Of a stretch of 52,776 nucleotides of DNA, positions 38,518 through 49,654 are shown piece after piece. The stretch covers positions 1-52,776 of the forward strand of contig NZ_CACSKB010000028.1 in assembly GCF_902706225.1 (NCBI RefSeq). Direction: 5' to 3'. The notes beneath the pieces were generated by a model. The model was given only the letters and a program-made list of their open reading frames with translations. It did no database searches and was not told the origin of the DNA. Within the stretch, counting starts at the first letter, position 1. Every line of letters begins with the position of its first letter. The DNA comes from Microbacterium sp. 18062 (lineage in GTDB: Bacteria; Actinomycetota; Actinomycetes; Actinomycetales; Microbacteriaceae). Both the position numbers and the translations under genes were made by a program.

Positions 38518-39930
38518 TCAGGTGACGACGAGCGAGGCGTTGCCGTCGGCGGCGCTGCGGCGCTCCGCATACGCACCGCGATACTGGTGCGCGGGATGCC
38601 ACTCGGGCACCACCGCGCTGCCGCTCAGACGTTCGCGCAGGGTGTCGCCCTCGTAGTCGTCCCACACCCGACCGCGGCGGCGAAGCTCCGGGACGAGAAG
38701 CTCGACGATGTCCTCGAACGTGCCGGGGGTCACGACGTAGGCGAGGTTGAAGCCGTCGATGCCGCCGACCTCGATCCAGCGCTCCAGCTCGTCGGCGACC
38801 GTCTCGGGGCCGCCCACGATGACCGGGCCGATGCCGCCGATGCCCACGTACTCGGCGATGTCGCGCGGTGTCCACGACCGGGTCGGGTCGGCCTTGGTGA
38901 AGATCGACAGAGCGGAGCGCGCCGCATCCGTGTCGACGTACTGGAGGGGCTGGTCGGGGTCGAGCGTCGACAGGTCCACGCCCGACCAGCCGCCGTAGAG
39001 CGCGAGCGCGCCCTCGAGCGAGACGTAGCCGCGGTAGTCGGCGTACTTCGCCTGCGCCGCCTCGTCGGTCTCAGCGACGATGACGGTCGCGAGGGTCAGG
39101 ATCTTGACCGACTCGCGCGTGCGTCCCACCTGCTCCGCCTTGTCGCGGATGCTGTCGGTCACCCGGCGCGTGAGGTCGGGCACGAGCCCGTTGATGAAGA
39201 TCGCCTCGCCGTGGCGGGCGGCGAACTCCTGACCGCGCGGGGACGCTCCGGTCTGGAAGATCACCGGGGTGCGCTGGGGGGACGGCTCGGACAGGTGGAT
39301 GCCGGGCACGTCGTAGAACCGGCCGTGGTGCTCGATCGGGTGCACGCGCGCGGGATCGGTGAACACGCCCGCCGCACGGTCGCGGATCGTCGCCCCGTCC
39401 TCCCAGGATCCCTCCCAGAGCTTGTAGGCGACGTCGAGGAACTCGTCGGCGATCTCGTAGCGATCGTCGTGGGCGATCTGGTCGCCGAGGCCGAGGTTGC
39501 GGGCGGCGCTGTTCAGGTACGCGGTCACGACGTTCCACCCGACCCGACCGCCGGTGAAGTGGTCGAGGGTCGAGAAGGTGCGCGCGAGGGCGTAGGGCTG
39601 CGCGTAGGTGGAGGCGACCGTGACCCCGAAGCCGATCTTCGACGTCGCCGCCGCCATCGCGGGGACCTGCAGCAGCGGATCGCCCACCGGGATCTGCGCC
39701 GCGTCGATCAGCGCAGGCGCCGCCGAGTCGCGGTACACGTCGTACACGCCGACAACGTCGGCGATGAAGATCGCATCGAACGTGCCGCGCTCGAGCAGCT
39801 GCGCGAGCTCTATCCAGTAGTCGAGCCGGTTGTACCGATCGGCCCGGTTCTCCGGATGCCGCCACAGCCCCGGGGCCTGGTGGGTGACGCAGCTCATCTC
39901 GAACGCGTTGAGGATGATGCGGGAGCTCAT
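38518..39930 (-). CDS. NtaA/DszA-type FMN-dependent monooxygenase
   Basis: A 470-residue luciferase-like monooxygenase of the group with nitrilotriacetate (NtaA), dibenzothiophene sulfone (DszA) and sulfide (DmoA) enzymes. Typical parts are LNAFEMSCVTHQAPGLWRHP at the N terminus, FDAIFIADVVGVYDVY, STLDHFTGGRVGWNVVTAYLN, PVIFQTGASPRGQEFAARHGEAIF and the late IGPVIVGGPETVADELERW. It needs FMNH2 from a reductase encoded elsewhere. ATG at 39930 has AGGAAGGA upstream; the frame is open farther but that part overlaps the divergent promoter region. It pairs with the DszC-like gene downstream. Substrate not readable. Confidence 0.9.
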   Translation of the reverse strand: MSSRIILNAFEMSCVTHQAPGLWRHPENRADRYNRLDYWIELAQLLERGTFDAIFIADVVGVYDVYRDSAAPALIDAAQIPVGDPLLQVPAMAAATSKIGFGVTVASTYAQPYALARTFSTLDHFTGGRVGWNVVTAYLNSAARNLGLGDQIAHDDRYEIADEFLDVAYKLWEGSWEDGATIRDRAAGVFTDPARVHPIEHHGRFYDVPGIHLSEPSPQRTPVIFQTGASPRGQEFAARHGEAIFINGLVPDLTRRVTDSIRDKAEQVGRTRESVKILTLATVIVAETDEAAQAKYADYRGYVSLEGALALYGGWSGVDLSTLDPDQPLQYVDTDAARSALSIFTKADPTRSWTPRDIAEYVGIGGIGPVIVGGPETVADELERWIEVGGIDGFNLAYVVTPGTFEDIVELLVPELRRRGRVWDDYEGDTLRERLSGSAVVPEWHPAHQYRGAYAERRSAADGNASLVVT

Positions 39931-40178
39931 CGTCGTTCCTTCCTGCGCAGAACGCGCACGCCTCGGAAAGCTAGCAGCGCGTGCGGCGCGACGCCTCCCG
40001 GACGACACACGACGACACGCACCGGACGCCGCCGCTCCGTGCCGCATGTCGCTTCTTTACACGACCCGCGCGCGCTCGTGCGCGCTGCCCCAGAATGACG
40101 AGTCGTGCGGTGCGCAGCCCGTCATCCCGCACGTCCTGCACGTCCCGCTCTTCCCCGCTCGCACCCTGGAGGATCCAC
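39931..40178. other. Divergent promoter region between the monooxygenase and ABC genes
   Basis: The 248-base gap has -10-like TAGCTT on the minus strand (39968-39973) for the monooxygenase and CAGAAT on the plus strand (40091-40096) for the binding-protein gene. A tandem GACGACACAC/GACGACACGC (40001-40020) and GCGCGC-GCTCGT-GCGCGC hairpin are also seen. No gene is supported here. Confidence 0.4.
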
Positions 40179-41498
40179 ATGTCCGCTACGCCCCGCCGCT
40201 CGCGCGTCCTGCGCCGGCTCGCCGCACCCGCCGCGCTCACGGTCGCCGCCCTGACCCTCGCGTCGTGCTCCGGAGGCTCCGGCGACGCCGCCGACGGCGA
40301 CCAGGAGCTCACGGTCCTGCTCATCTCATCGCACGAGGGCGCATCGAAGCTCCTCGCCGAGGAGTACGAGGCCGAGACCGGCGTCAAGATCAACCCGGTC
40401 ATCGTCCCCTACGACGAGATCGGCAACACCCTCGCCCTCGACCAGCAGTCCGGCGCGAACACGATCGACGTCGCGGCGCCCTGGTACGTCTCGATCGGCG
40501 ACCTCGCCGACGCGGGCGCCATCCAGGACCTCACCGACTGGATCGCGGACAACCCCGACATCGAAGAGGACGACTTCATCCAGTCCATCTACGACCCGTA
40601 CACGCTCGTGGACGGCCAGCGCTACGGTCTGCCCTTCGACGGCGACACGCACGTGCTCTTCTACAACACCGAGATCCTGGAGCGGAACGGCTTCACCGAG
40701 CCTCCCGCGACCTGGGACGAGTACATCGAGCAGTCGCAGGTGATCACCGAGAACGAGAGCGCGGACGGCGTCTACGGCAACGTGATCTTCGGCCAGAAGT
40801 CGCCGCTCATCCTCGGCGCCAGCTTCGCGAACCGTCTCGCCGGCTTCGGCGGCGAGTTCGTGGACGCGGACGGCAAGCCCGTGATCAACTCCCCCGAGGC
40901 GGTCGCCGCCGCGCAGTCGCTCGCCGACTCGATCGCCTCCGCCTACCCGACGCCGGCCGAGACCGCGTTCGGCGAGGGGAACTCCGCCTGGTTCGCAGGC
41001 AAGGCCGCGTTCATCGAGAACTGGACCGACCTCGGCGTCGCGTCGCAGATCAACCCGGACTCGACCGTCGCCGACAAGTGGGGCGTGACGCTCCTGCCCG
41101 TCGGCGGCGACAACACAGAGCCGCGGGCGTCACTGGTGGCCGGCTTCACCTGGGTCATCGCGGCGAACACCGAGAAGACCGAGCTCGCGCAGGACTTCAT
41201 CAAGTGGGCGGCTTCCAGCGAGATCAACGAGGAGCTGCTGGTCGCCGACCCGCAGACCGGCATCGACCCGAACCGCGTCTCGTCGCTCGAGAGCGACGCC
41301 TACGGCGAGGCCTACCCGGCACTCCAGGAGGTCAACCGCGCGACCCTGGACGGGGCACTCGCCTGGCCGACGGGCAAGAACGCGACGCAGGCCGCCGAGG
41401 TGCTGACGGACGAGCTGGCGAAGCTCATCGCCGGCGAGATCACCGCGCAGGAGGCCCTCGATGCGACGCAGGCCGAGTGGGAAGAGCTCCTTGGCTGA
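40179..41498 (+). CDS. Extracellular solute-binding lipoprotein (CUT1-type)
   Basis: A 439-residue substrate-binding lipoprotein of the family-1 (carbohydrate-type) group. The signal peptide ends in the lipobox LASC with Cys30 as lipid anchor. Typical segments are LTVLLISSHEGASKLLAEEYE, DVAAPWYVSIGDLADAGAIQDLTDW, the LPFDGDTHVLFYNTEIL strand and FTWVIAANTEKTELAQDFIKW. GGAGG lies six bases before the ATG at 40179. The two following genes encode the matching permeases; substrate may be an oligosaccharide or polyol, not known. Confidence 0.9.
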   Translation: MSATPRRSRVLRRLAAPAALTVAALTLASCSGGSGDAADGDQELTVLLISSHEGASKLLAEEYEAETGVKINPVIVPYDEIGNTLALDQQSGANTIDVAAPWYVSIGDLADAGAIQDLTDWIADNPDIEEDDFIQSIYDPYTLVDGQRYGLPFDGDTHVLFYNTEILERNGFTEPPATWDEYIEQSQVITENESADGVYGNVIFGQKSPLILGASFANRLAGFGGEFVDADGKPVINSPEAVAAAQSLADSIASAYPTPAETAFGEGNSAWFAGKAAFIENWTDLGVASQINPDSTVADKWGVTLLPVGGDNTEPRASLVAGFTWVIAANTEKTELAQDFIKWAASSEINEELLVADPQTGIDPNRVSSLESDAYGEAYPALQEVNRATLDGALAWPTGKNATQAAEVLTDELAKLIAGEITAQEALDATQAEWEELLG

Positions 41499-42417
41499 GG
41501 CCGCCCCGGCCGTACGCCCGCGCCGCGGCTCCGGGGTCTCCCGGGGCCCGGCGTGGGCGCATCGCCTGTTCGTCGCGCCGAGCGTCCTCGCGCTCGTCGT
41601 GCTCGGCGTCTACCCGCTGCTGTTCATCGTCGCGGCGGCGTTCACCGAGTCGTCCCTCGGCAGGCCCTTCCAGGAGTGGGCGGGCACCGAGACGTTCGAG
41701 AAGGTGCTCGGCGATGCGGATGCGGTCGCCTCGCTCGGCCGCACCGTCGTCTACGCGCTCGGCGTCTCGGTGGCGAGCCTCGTGCTCGGCGTCGTCGCGG
41801 CTCTCGCCCTGCACGGTGCGGTGCGCAGCGGATCACTCGTCCGGACGCTTCTGCTGCTGCCGCTGATCACGCCGCCGGTCATCGTCGGCACCCTCTGGAA
41901 GCTGATCTACAACCCGGGCGGGGGTCTGCTCGCCACCGTGCTCGGGTTCTTCGGCGCCCCCACGAACGCGATCGCGCCGCTGTCGTCGACGACGTGGGCA
42001 CTGCCCGGCATCGCGCTCGCGGACGTCTGGGAGTGGACGCCGCTCATCGCGCTGCTCGTGTTCACCGCGCTCATCGCTCAGGATCCGCAGACCGTGGAGG
42101 CCGCGCGCCTCGACGGCGCCCACGGGTTCCGGCTGTTCCGCCACATCACGCTGCCGGCCATCGCCGGAGTCGTGGCGGCGGCCTTCTTCATCCGACTCGT
42201 CCTCGCCTTCAAGGTGTTCGACCTGATCTTCATGATGACCTCGGGCGGTCCCGGGCAGGCGACCACCACGACCTCCTATCTCATCTATCAGGCGGCCCTG
42301 CGCGAGTTCGATCTCGGCAAGGCGGCGGTCATCACGCTGCTGCTCGCCGTCGTCGTGACCGTGGTCACCGTCCCCGTCGCGCTCATCGCGCGCAGATTGC
42401 AGGCGAACCATGAGTGA
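41491..42417 (+). CDS. CUT1-type ABC transporter permease 1
   Basis: A 308-residue permease of the MalF type with six hydrophobic helices. The EAA loop (EAARLDGAHGFRLFRHITLP) contacts the ATPase. TTG at 41491 is chosen because GGAAGAG lies just upstream and it overlaps the binding-protein stop by eight bases; an ATG at 41461 lies deep in the preceding gene. It overlaps the second permease by eight bases. Confidence 0.9.
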   Translation: MAEAAPAVRPRRGSGVSRGPAWAHRLFVAPSVLALVVLGVYPLLFIVAAAFTESSLGRPFQEWAGTETFEKVLGDADAVASLGRTVVYALGVSVASLVLGVVAALALHGAVRSGSLVRTLLLLPLITPPVIVGTLWKLIYNPGGGLLATVLGFFGAPTNAIAPLSSTTWALPGIALADVWEWTPLIALLVFTALIAQDPQTVEAARLDGAHGFRLFRHITLPAIAGVVAAAFFIRLVLAFKVFDLIFMMTSGGPGQATTTTSYLIYQAALREFDLGKAAVITLLLAVVVTVVTVPVALIARRLQANHE

Positions 42418-43255
42418 GGTCCTCCCCCGGCGCCGCCGCGCGTCGACCGATCACCGCAGCGTCCTCGCCACGATCGTGCTCGCCGTGCTGCTGGTGTTCT
42501 TCGTCGTGCCCCTCCTCTACCTCGTCTCGGTGTCGCTCATGGGCCGCAACGAGACGGGACAGGGCGTGCTGATCCCCGCGGTGCCGCAGTGGTCGAACTG
42601 GATCGAGGTGCTCACCGGCTCGGATCTGCTGCGTGGCATCGCGAACTCGCTCATCGCGGCGATCGGCGGCGCGCTGCTCACCACCGCCGTCGCCCTGCCG
42701 GGCGCGTGGGCGATCGTGCGGTTCCGCACCGGCGGCGCGACGCTCGCCGGCACCCTCATGAGCCCGTGGCTGCTGCCACCGATCGTCGCGGTGGTCCCGC
42801 TGTTCACCCTGCTGCGCGTGCTGGGGCTCAACAACACGCTCGTAGGCCTCACGCTCGTCTACGCGCTCGTGAACGTGCCCGTGGCGATCTGGCTGCTGGA
42901 GGGGTTCCTGCGCAAGCTCCCGGTCGAGATCGAGGAGGCCGCCCGCATCGACGGCGCGGGCTCCTTCCGGCTGCTGTCCTTCATCGTCGCCCCGCTCATG
43001 GCACCCGCGATGATCGCGATCGGCATCATCGTGGGTGTGCTGAACTACAACGAGTTCCTCCTCGCGACATTCCTCACCCAGAGCCCCGACTCGCAGACCC
43101 TGCCGGTCGTGCTGTCGCTGTTCTACGGCGAGCGCACGCCCCACTTCGGCAAGATCGCCGCCGCATCCGTCATCGGGGTGATCCCGGTCTTCGCCGCCGC
43201 GGTGTTCCTGCAGCGGTGGCTGATCGGCGGGCTGACGAGCGGCAGCGTGCGCTGA
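42410..43255 (+). CDS. CUT1-type ABC transporter permease 2
   Basis: A 281-residue MalG-type permease with six helices and the EAA loop EEAARIDGAGSFRLLSFIVAP. It overlaps permease 1 by eight bases. No ATPase gene follows; as in many actinomycetes a shared MsiK-like ATPase encoded elsewhere probably powers the transporter. A hairpin (43293-43321) follows the stop. Confidence 0.9.
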   Translation: MSEVLPRRRRASTDHRSVLATIVLAVLLVFFVVPLLYLVSVSLMGRNETGQGVLIPAVPQWSNWIEVLTGSDLLRGIANSLIAAIGGALLTTAVALPGAWAIVRFRTGGATLAGTLMSPWLLPPIVAVVPLFTLLRVLGLNNTLVGLTLVYALVNVPVAIWLLEGFLRKLPVEIEEAARIDGAGSFRLLSFIVAPLMAPAMIAIGIIVGVLNYNEFLLATFLTQSPDSQTLPVVLSLFYGERTPHFGKIAAASVIGVIPVFAAAVFLQRWLIGGLTSGSVR

Positions 43256-43292
43256 GACCGCCGCCCGCCAAGGAGGGGAACGGATCCCGGCG

Positions 43293-43321
43293 GACGAGGC
43301 GCGGATCTCTGAGGCCTCGTC
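43293..43321 (+). terminator. Hairpin after the CUT1 transporter operon
   Basis: GACGAGGC and GCCTCGTC pair perfectly around a 13-base loop; no U-tract. It touches the palindrome at 43320. Confidence 0.5.
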
Positions 43322-43342
43322 GATGTGGTCTGACCACATCGA
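43320..43342. promoter_or_regulatory. 23-bp perfect palindrome upstream of the beta-glucoside operon
   Basis: The arms TCGATGTGGTC and GACCACATCGA flank a central T. The core TGGTC-T-GACCA is a FadR-subfamily GntR operator, like the GGTCAGACC at lldD (17039). The centre is about 52 bases before the predicted transcription start. A smaller ACCAAATGGT (43357-43366) lies between -35 and -10. No GntR gene is adjacent, so the regulator may be the FadR-type protein at 16232 or one encoded elsewhere. Confidence 0.65.
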
Positions 43343-43346
43343 TCCC

Positions 43347-43376
43347 TTGCGGTATGACCAAATGGTGCGATACGGT
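43347..43376 (+). promoter_or_regulatory. Promoter of the beta-glucoside PTS operon
   Basis: TTGCGG (43347-43352), 18-base spacer, TACGGT (43371-43376); predicted start near 43383, just before the antiterminator target. Confidence 0.5.
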
Positions 43377-43406
43377 GTGAGCGTTGCCCCTCAAGGCAGC
43401 ATCCTA

Positions 43407-43437
43407 GGGTTGTTACTGATTCGATCAGGCAAGATCT
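43407..43437 (+). promoter_or_regulatory. RAT: RNA target of the LicT/BglG antiterminator
   Basis: GGGTTGTTACTGATTCGATC followed by AGGCAAGATCT is very close to the consensus ribonucleic antiterminator (GGnTTGTTACTG...CAGGCAAnAnC). Its 3' part overlaps the 5' arm of the terminator at 43432-43498, so binding of the protein encoded at 47067-47927 would prevent termination. Confidence 0.9.
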
Positions 43438-43498
43438 AGACCGTGAAGTCATCGCTCGTCTCGAGAAGACGGCGACTTCGGGTCTAGGTCTTTTTTTT
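43432..43498 (+). terminator. Conditional terminator before the PTS gene
   Basis: AGATCTAGACC..GAAGTC pairs with GACTTCGGGTCTAGGTC (43474-43490), followed by eight T. It is the only textbook rho-independent terminator with a long U-tract in the window, and it precedes the coding region, as expected for antitermination. Confidence 0.9.
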
Positions 43499-43538
43499 GT
43501 CTCAGCGGCGCCCGAGATGGTCGTTCAAGGGAGAGATC

Positions 43539-47032
<3,494 letters not shown>

Positions 47033-47066
47033 CGCGGCGCCTGGAGGCAGCAGGGAGGAGACCGTC

Positions 47067-47927
47067 ATGAGAGTCAGGAAAGTGCTCAACAACTCCGTCG
47101 TGCTCGGCGTGGACGAGGACGGCGCGGAGGCCGTGCTCGTGGGCGCCGGTCTCGGCTACGAGCTGAGCCAGGGGATGGAGATCGACGCCGAGCGCGTCGA
47201 GCGCACCTTCGTCCCCGGGAACGCCCACGCGGCCGAGCGCCTCATGGCGTTCGCCCAGGAGATCCCCGCCGCCGACGTCGAGCTGACCGAGGAGATCGTC
47301 AGCGCCGCCGCCGACCGGCTCGGTCTCGAGGTCACCGAGCATCTCTTCGTCCCCCTCGCCGACCACCTGTCCTTCGCCCTCCAGCGGGCGCGCGCGGGTG
47401 CGGCCGAGATCGAGTATCCGCTGCGCTGGGAGGTGCAGCAGCTCTACCCGGTCGAGGTGCAGTTCGCGCACGCGATGCTCGACGTGGTGCGCGAACGCAG
47501 CGGCGTGACGCTCCCCGCCGGCGAGGTGGTCCCGCTCGCGCTGCACTTCGTCAACGCCCAGTTCGGCGCCACCGATCTCACGGCCGCGATGCAGATGACC
47601 GAGGTGCTCACCGAATCCCTCCAGATCGTCGGCGAGCACCTCGGCATCGCCGTCGACGAGGACTCGCTGCCCGTCGCCCGGCTCGTGACGCATCTGAGAT
47701 ACCTCTTCCTGCGCCAGCAGCGGCAGAGCCTGCACGAGAGCAGCGATCTGCCGTTCGAGAACGAGATACGCGGGGCGCTGCCCACCGAGCACGAGTGCGC
47801 GCTCGGAGTCGCCGAGCTGCTGGCTCGTCGCTGGGGATCGGCCATCACCTCCGAGGAGATCGTCTATCTCACCCTGCACATCGGACGGCTCAGCGCCTCG
47901 TTGCGCGCGCACGGAGGAGACGGATGA
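47067..47927 (+). CDS. licT: BglG/LicT-family transcriptional antiterminator
   Basis: RNA-binding antiterminator for the operon. The 286-residue protein has the CAT RNA-binding domain (residues 1-55, RKVLNNSVVLGVD), PRD1 (about 65-165) and PRD2 (about 172-280) with candidate phosphorylation histidines, including TEHLFVPLADHLSF, VTHLRYLFL and LTLHIGRL. GGGAGGAG precedes the ATG. In the family EII phosphorylates PRD1 to inactivate and HPr phosphorylates PRD2 to activate; the HPr gene lies two genes on. Overlaps the next gene by ATGA. Confidence 0.95.
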   Translation: MRVRKVLNNSVVLGVDEDGAEAVLVGAGLGYELSQGMEIDAERVERTFVPGNAHAAERLMAFAQEIPAADVELTEEIVSAAADRLGLEVTEHLFVPLADHLSFALQRARAGAAEIEYPLRWEVQQLYPVEVQFAHAMLDVVRERSGVTLPAGEVVPLALHFVNAQFGATDLTAAMQMTEVLTESLQIVGEHLGIAVDEDSLPVARLVTHLRYLFLRQQRQSLHESSDLPFENEIRGALPTEHECALGVAELLARRWGSAITSEEIVYLTLHIGRLSASLRAHGGDG

Positions 47928-48166
47928 CCTCGCCGCTGGCCGAGACGATCCTCCGGCTCGTCGGCGGGCCTTCGAACGTCGTCTCGCTGACCCATTGCAT
48001 GAGTCGGCTCCGCTTCACCCTCGTCGACGAGCACGCCGCCGACCGGGTCGGGTTGGCGGGTCTCGACGACGTCGCGCTCGTCGTCGCGCGAGCCGGCCAG
48101 CTCCACGTCGGGATGCGGCGTGCACTGATGCCCACGTACGACGACATCGCGGAGCTGCTGCGATGA
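47924..48166 (+). CDS. Stand-alone PTS EIIB domain
   Basis: An 80-residue protein consisting only of a glucose-family EIIB domain, with the phosphorylatable Cys25 in LTHCMSRLRF and the following core. It resembles residues 1-80 of the EIIBCA at 43539 but is not a copy. Starts inside the licT stop (ATGA), so it is translated with licT. With EIIB already in the permease it is redundant for transport; it could relay phosphate, or signal to LicT. An uncommon arrangement. Confidence 0.9.
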   Translation: MTSPLAETILRLVGGPSNVVSLTHCMSRLRFTLVDEHAADRVGLAGLDDVALVVARAGQLHVGMRRALMPTYDDIAELLR

Positions 48167-48209
48167 CGCGATCCGCATCCGCCCATCGACTCCCCGAGAG
48201 AGGAACACC

Positions 48210-48494
48210 ATGATCGAGCGCGCTGTGACGTTCGGCTCCAGGCTCGGGCTGCACGCCCGGCCGGCATCGAGGATCGCCCGCGCCGCCGCGAAGCACCGCG
48301 GCACGACGCTGACGATCGCCGCCGAGGGAGCGCCTCCCGACCAGGCGAAGGACGCGACGTCCCTGCTGTCGCTGCTGAGCATCGGCGCCGAGTACGGAGA
48401 CGTCCTCGTCGTGCGCGGCGAGGGCGTGTCGGCGCAGGAGGCCGTGGACGAGCTCGAGGCCCTCCTGCTCGACGAGCTCGACGGCGGCGGCTGA
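48210..48494 (+). CDS. HPr-family phosphocarrier protein
   Basis: A 94-residue HPr-like protein with the active histidine in LGLHARPAS (His15) and a Ser region (TSLLSLLSIG, Ser51 probably equivalent to regulatory Ser46). It is slightly longer than usual with an acidic Ala/Leu/Asp-rich C terminus (EALLLDELDGGG). GAGAGGAACACC before the ATG gives the ribosome site. It may be an operon-specific HPr or the only HPr of this strain; EI is not in the window. Confidence 0.93.
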   Translation: MIERAVTFGSRLGLHARPASRIARAAAKHRGTTLTIAAEGAPPDQAKDATSLLSLLSIGAEYGDVLVVRGEGVSAQEAVDELEALLLDELDGGG

Positions 48495-48526
48495 TCGACA
48501 GGCGCGCACCGAGGGCTCCCGCCCGC

Positions 48527-49603
48527 TCAGCCCGTCACGAACGCGGCGTAGCGGTCGAGGGCCGCGTCCACGGCAGCGGGGTCGACGGATGCTCCGGGGA
48601 AGACGGCGGCGCGTGCCGCCCCGTCGTGACGGCCCACGGCGCGGGAGTGCGTCCACGTGCCGACCACCCCGCCTCCGTCGAGGATCGTCGGCCGCACCAT
48701 CCCGTTCGCCCCCGGCCCCACGAGCGCACGGTGCTCGGGGCCGCAGGCGACATCGCGGTCGGCGTAGGAGATGTAGTACTCGTCGAACGGCGGCAGCGCG
48801 ACGACACCCGGACGCCCGGGATCGCGGCGCGGGCGCCGCCGCGCGCGGTAGGTCGCGGCGCTCCCGTCGCCTCGCCGTTCCACGCGGTCGCCGGCCGCCG
48901 CCGCGGCGTCGCGCGCCGCTCCGAGCGTCAGCCCGCTCCACCAGACGAAGTCGGCCACGGTCGCGGGACCGTGCCCGTCGATGTACCGGACGAAGAGCTC
49001 GGTGCGCGGATCGGCCGGGCGGGCGGCATCCGTCACCCAGTCCTCGACGAGCACGAGGTACTGCTCGCGCGTGACCGTGCCGGGCCGCGGGACGACCGGG
49101 CCGTGGCAGAGCACCCCGCGCCAGCTGAGCGCCTGCAGCAGATGGATCCCCCGCTGCCCCGCCGTGTCGACGCCCGCTCCCTCGATCACCGCGTTCACCT
49201 CACCGCGGGTGAGACGTCCGCCGCCGCGGAGCGCGGCACGGACGGCTCGCTCGGACCGCGCGAACGCGTCGGCGTCGAGTCCGAGCTCTCGATGTCGGGA
49301 TGCCGCGGAGCGGAGCTGCCGCTCGGCGGTGGCCTCCAGGAGCCACCCGAGATCCTCCGCGGGGCAGATGTGGATGGTGCCGCGCATCGTCCACGAGCGC
49401 ACGAGCCGTCCACGGTCGAAGGCGGCATCGACGCGGGAGAGCCCCGGCTCCCGCCGGGACCGCAGCGCGAGCGCCCATCGTCCGCCCCAGAACTCCTGCG
49501 CCTGGACCGCCAGCATGTGGCGCGCCGCGGCGACCGGATCGGCCGCCGGCGCGGTCAGCCGGTGTGCGCACAGTCGCTCGGCGCGCGTGCTCTCGCGGGT
49601 CAT
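48527..49603 (-). CDS. AlkZ-like winged helix DNA-binding protein (DNA glycosylase superfamily)
   Basis: A 358-residue protein of the HTH_42/AlkZ superfamily, whose studied members unhook DNA crosslinks or protect from genotoxic natural products; many members are uncharacterised. Characteristic sections are LAVQAQEFWGGRWALALR near residue 35, RSWTMRGTIHICPAEDL, GRLTRGEVNAVI, the FVWWSGLTLGAARDAAA winged part and LPPFDEYYISYADR. The QxQ glycosylase motif appears as VQAQE, so activity is possible. ATG at 49603 with a leaderless CAGGAT six bases before. No biosynthesis cluster is adjacent, so it looks like the housekeeping type. Confidence 0.85.
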   Translation of the reverse strand: MTRESTRAERLCAHRLTAPAADPVAAARHMLAVQAQEFWGGRWALALRSRREPGLSRVDAAFDRGRLVRSWTMRGTIHICPAEDLGWLLEATAERQLRSAASRHRELGLDADAFARSERAVRAALRGGGRLTRGEVNAVIEGAGVDTAGQRGIHLLQALSWRGVLCHGPVVPRPGTVTREQYLVLVEDWVTDAARPADPRTELFVRYIDGHGPATVADFVWWSGLTLGAARDAAAAAGDRVERRGDGSAATYRARRRPRRDPGRPGVVALPPFDEYYISYADRDVACGPEHRALVGPGANGMVRPTILDGGGVVGTWTHSRAVGRHDGAARAAVFPGASVDPAAVDAALDRYAAFVTG

Positions 49604-49609
49604 GCGACC

Positions 49610-49615
49610 ATCCTG
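49610..49615 (-). promoter_or_regulatory. Leaderless -10 element of the AlkZ-like gene
   Basis: CAGGAT on the minus strand, six bases before the ATG at 49603, in the same context as the Fpg/Nei-type gene at 18390. Confidence 0.4.
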
Positions 49616-49654
49616 CCGCAGGCCGCGGACACGGGCACGCCGTGCGCGCCTGGT

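Noticed and set aside
43407..43498. T-box or simple intrinsic terminator
   Set aside because: No T-box words are present; the RAT consensus and the LicT gene explain the structure.
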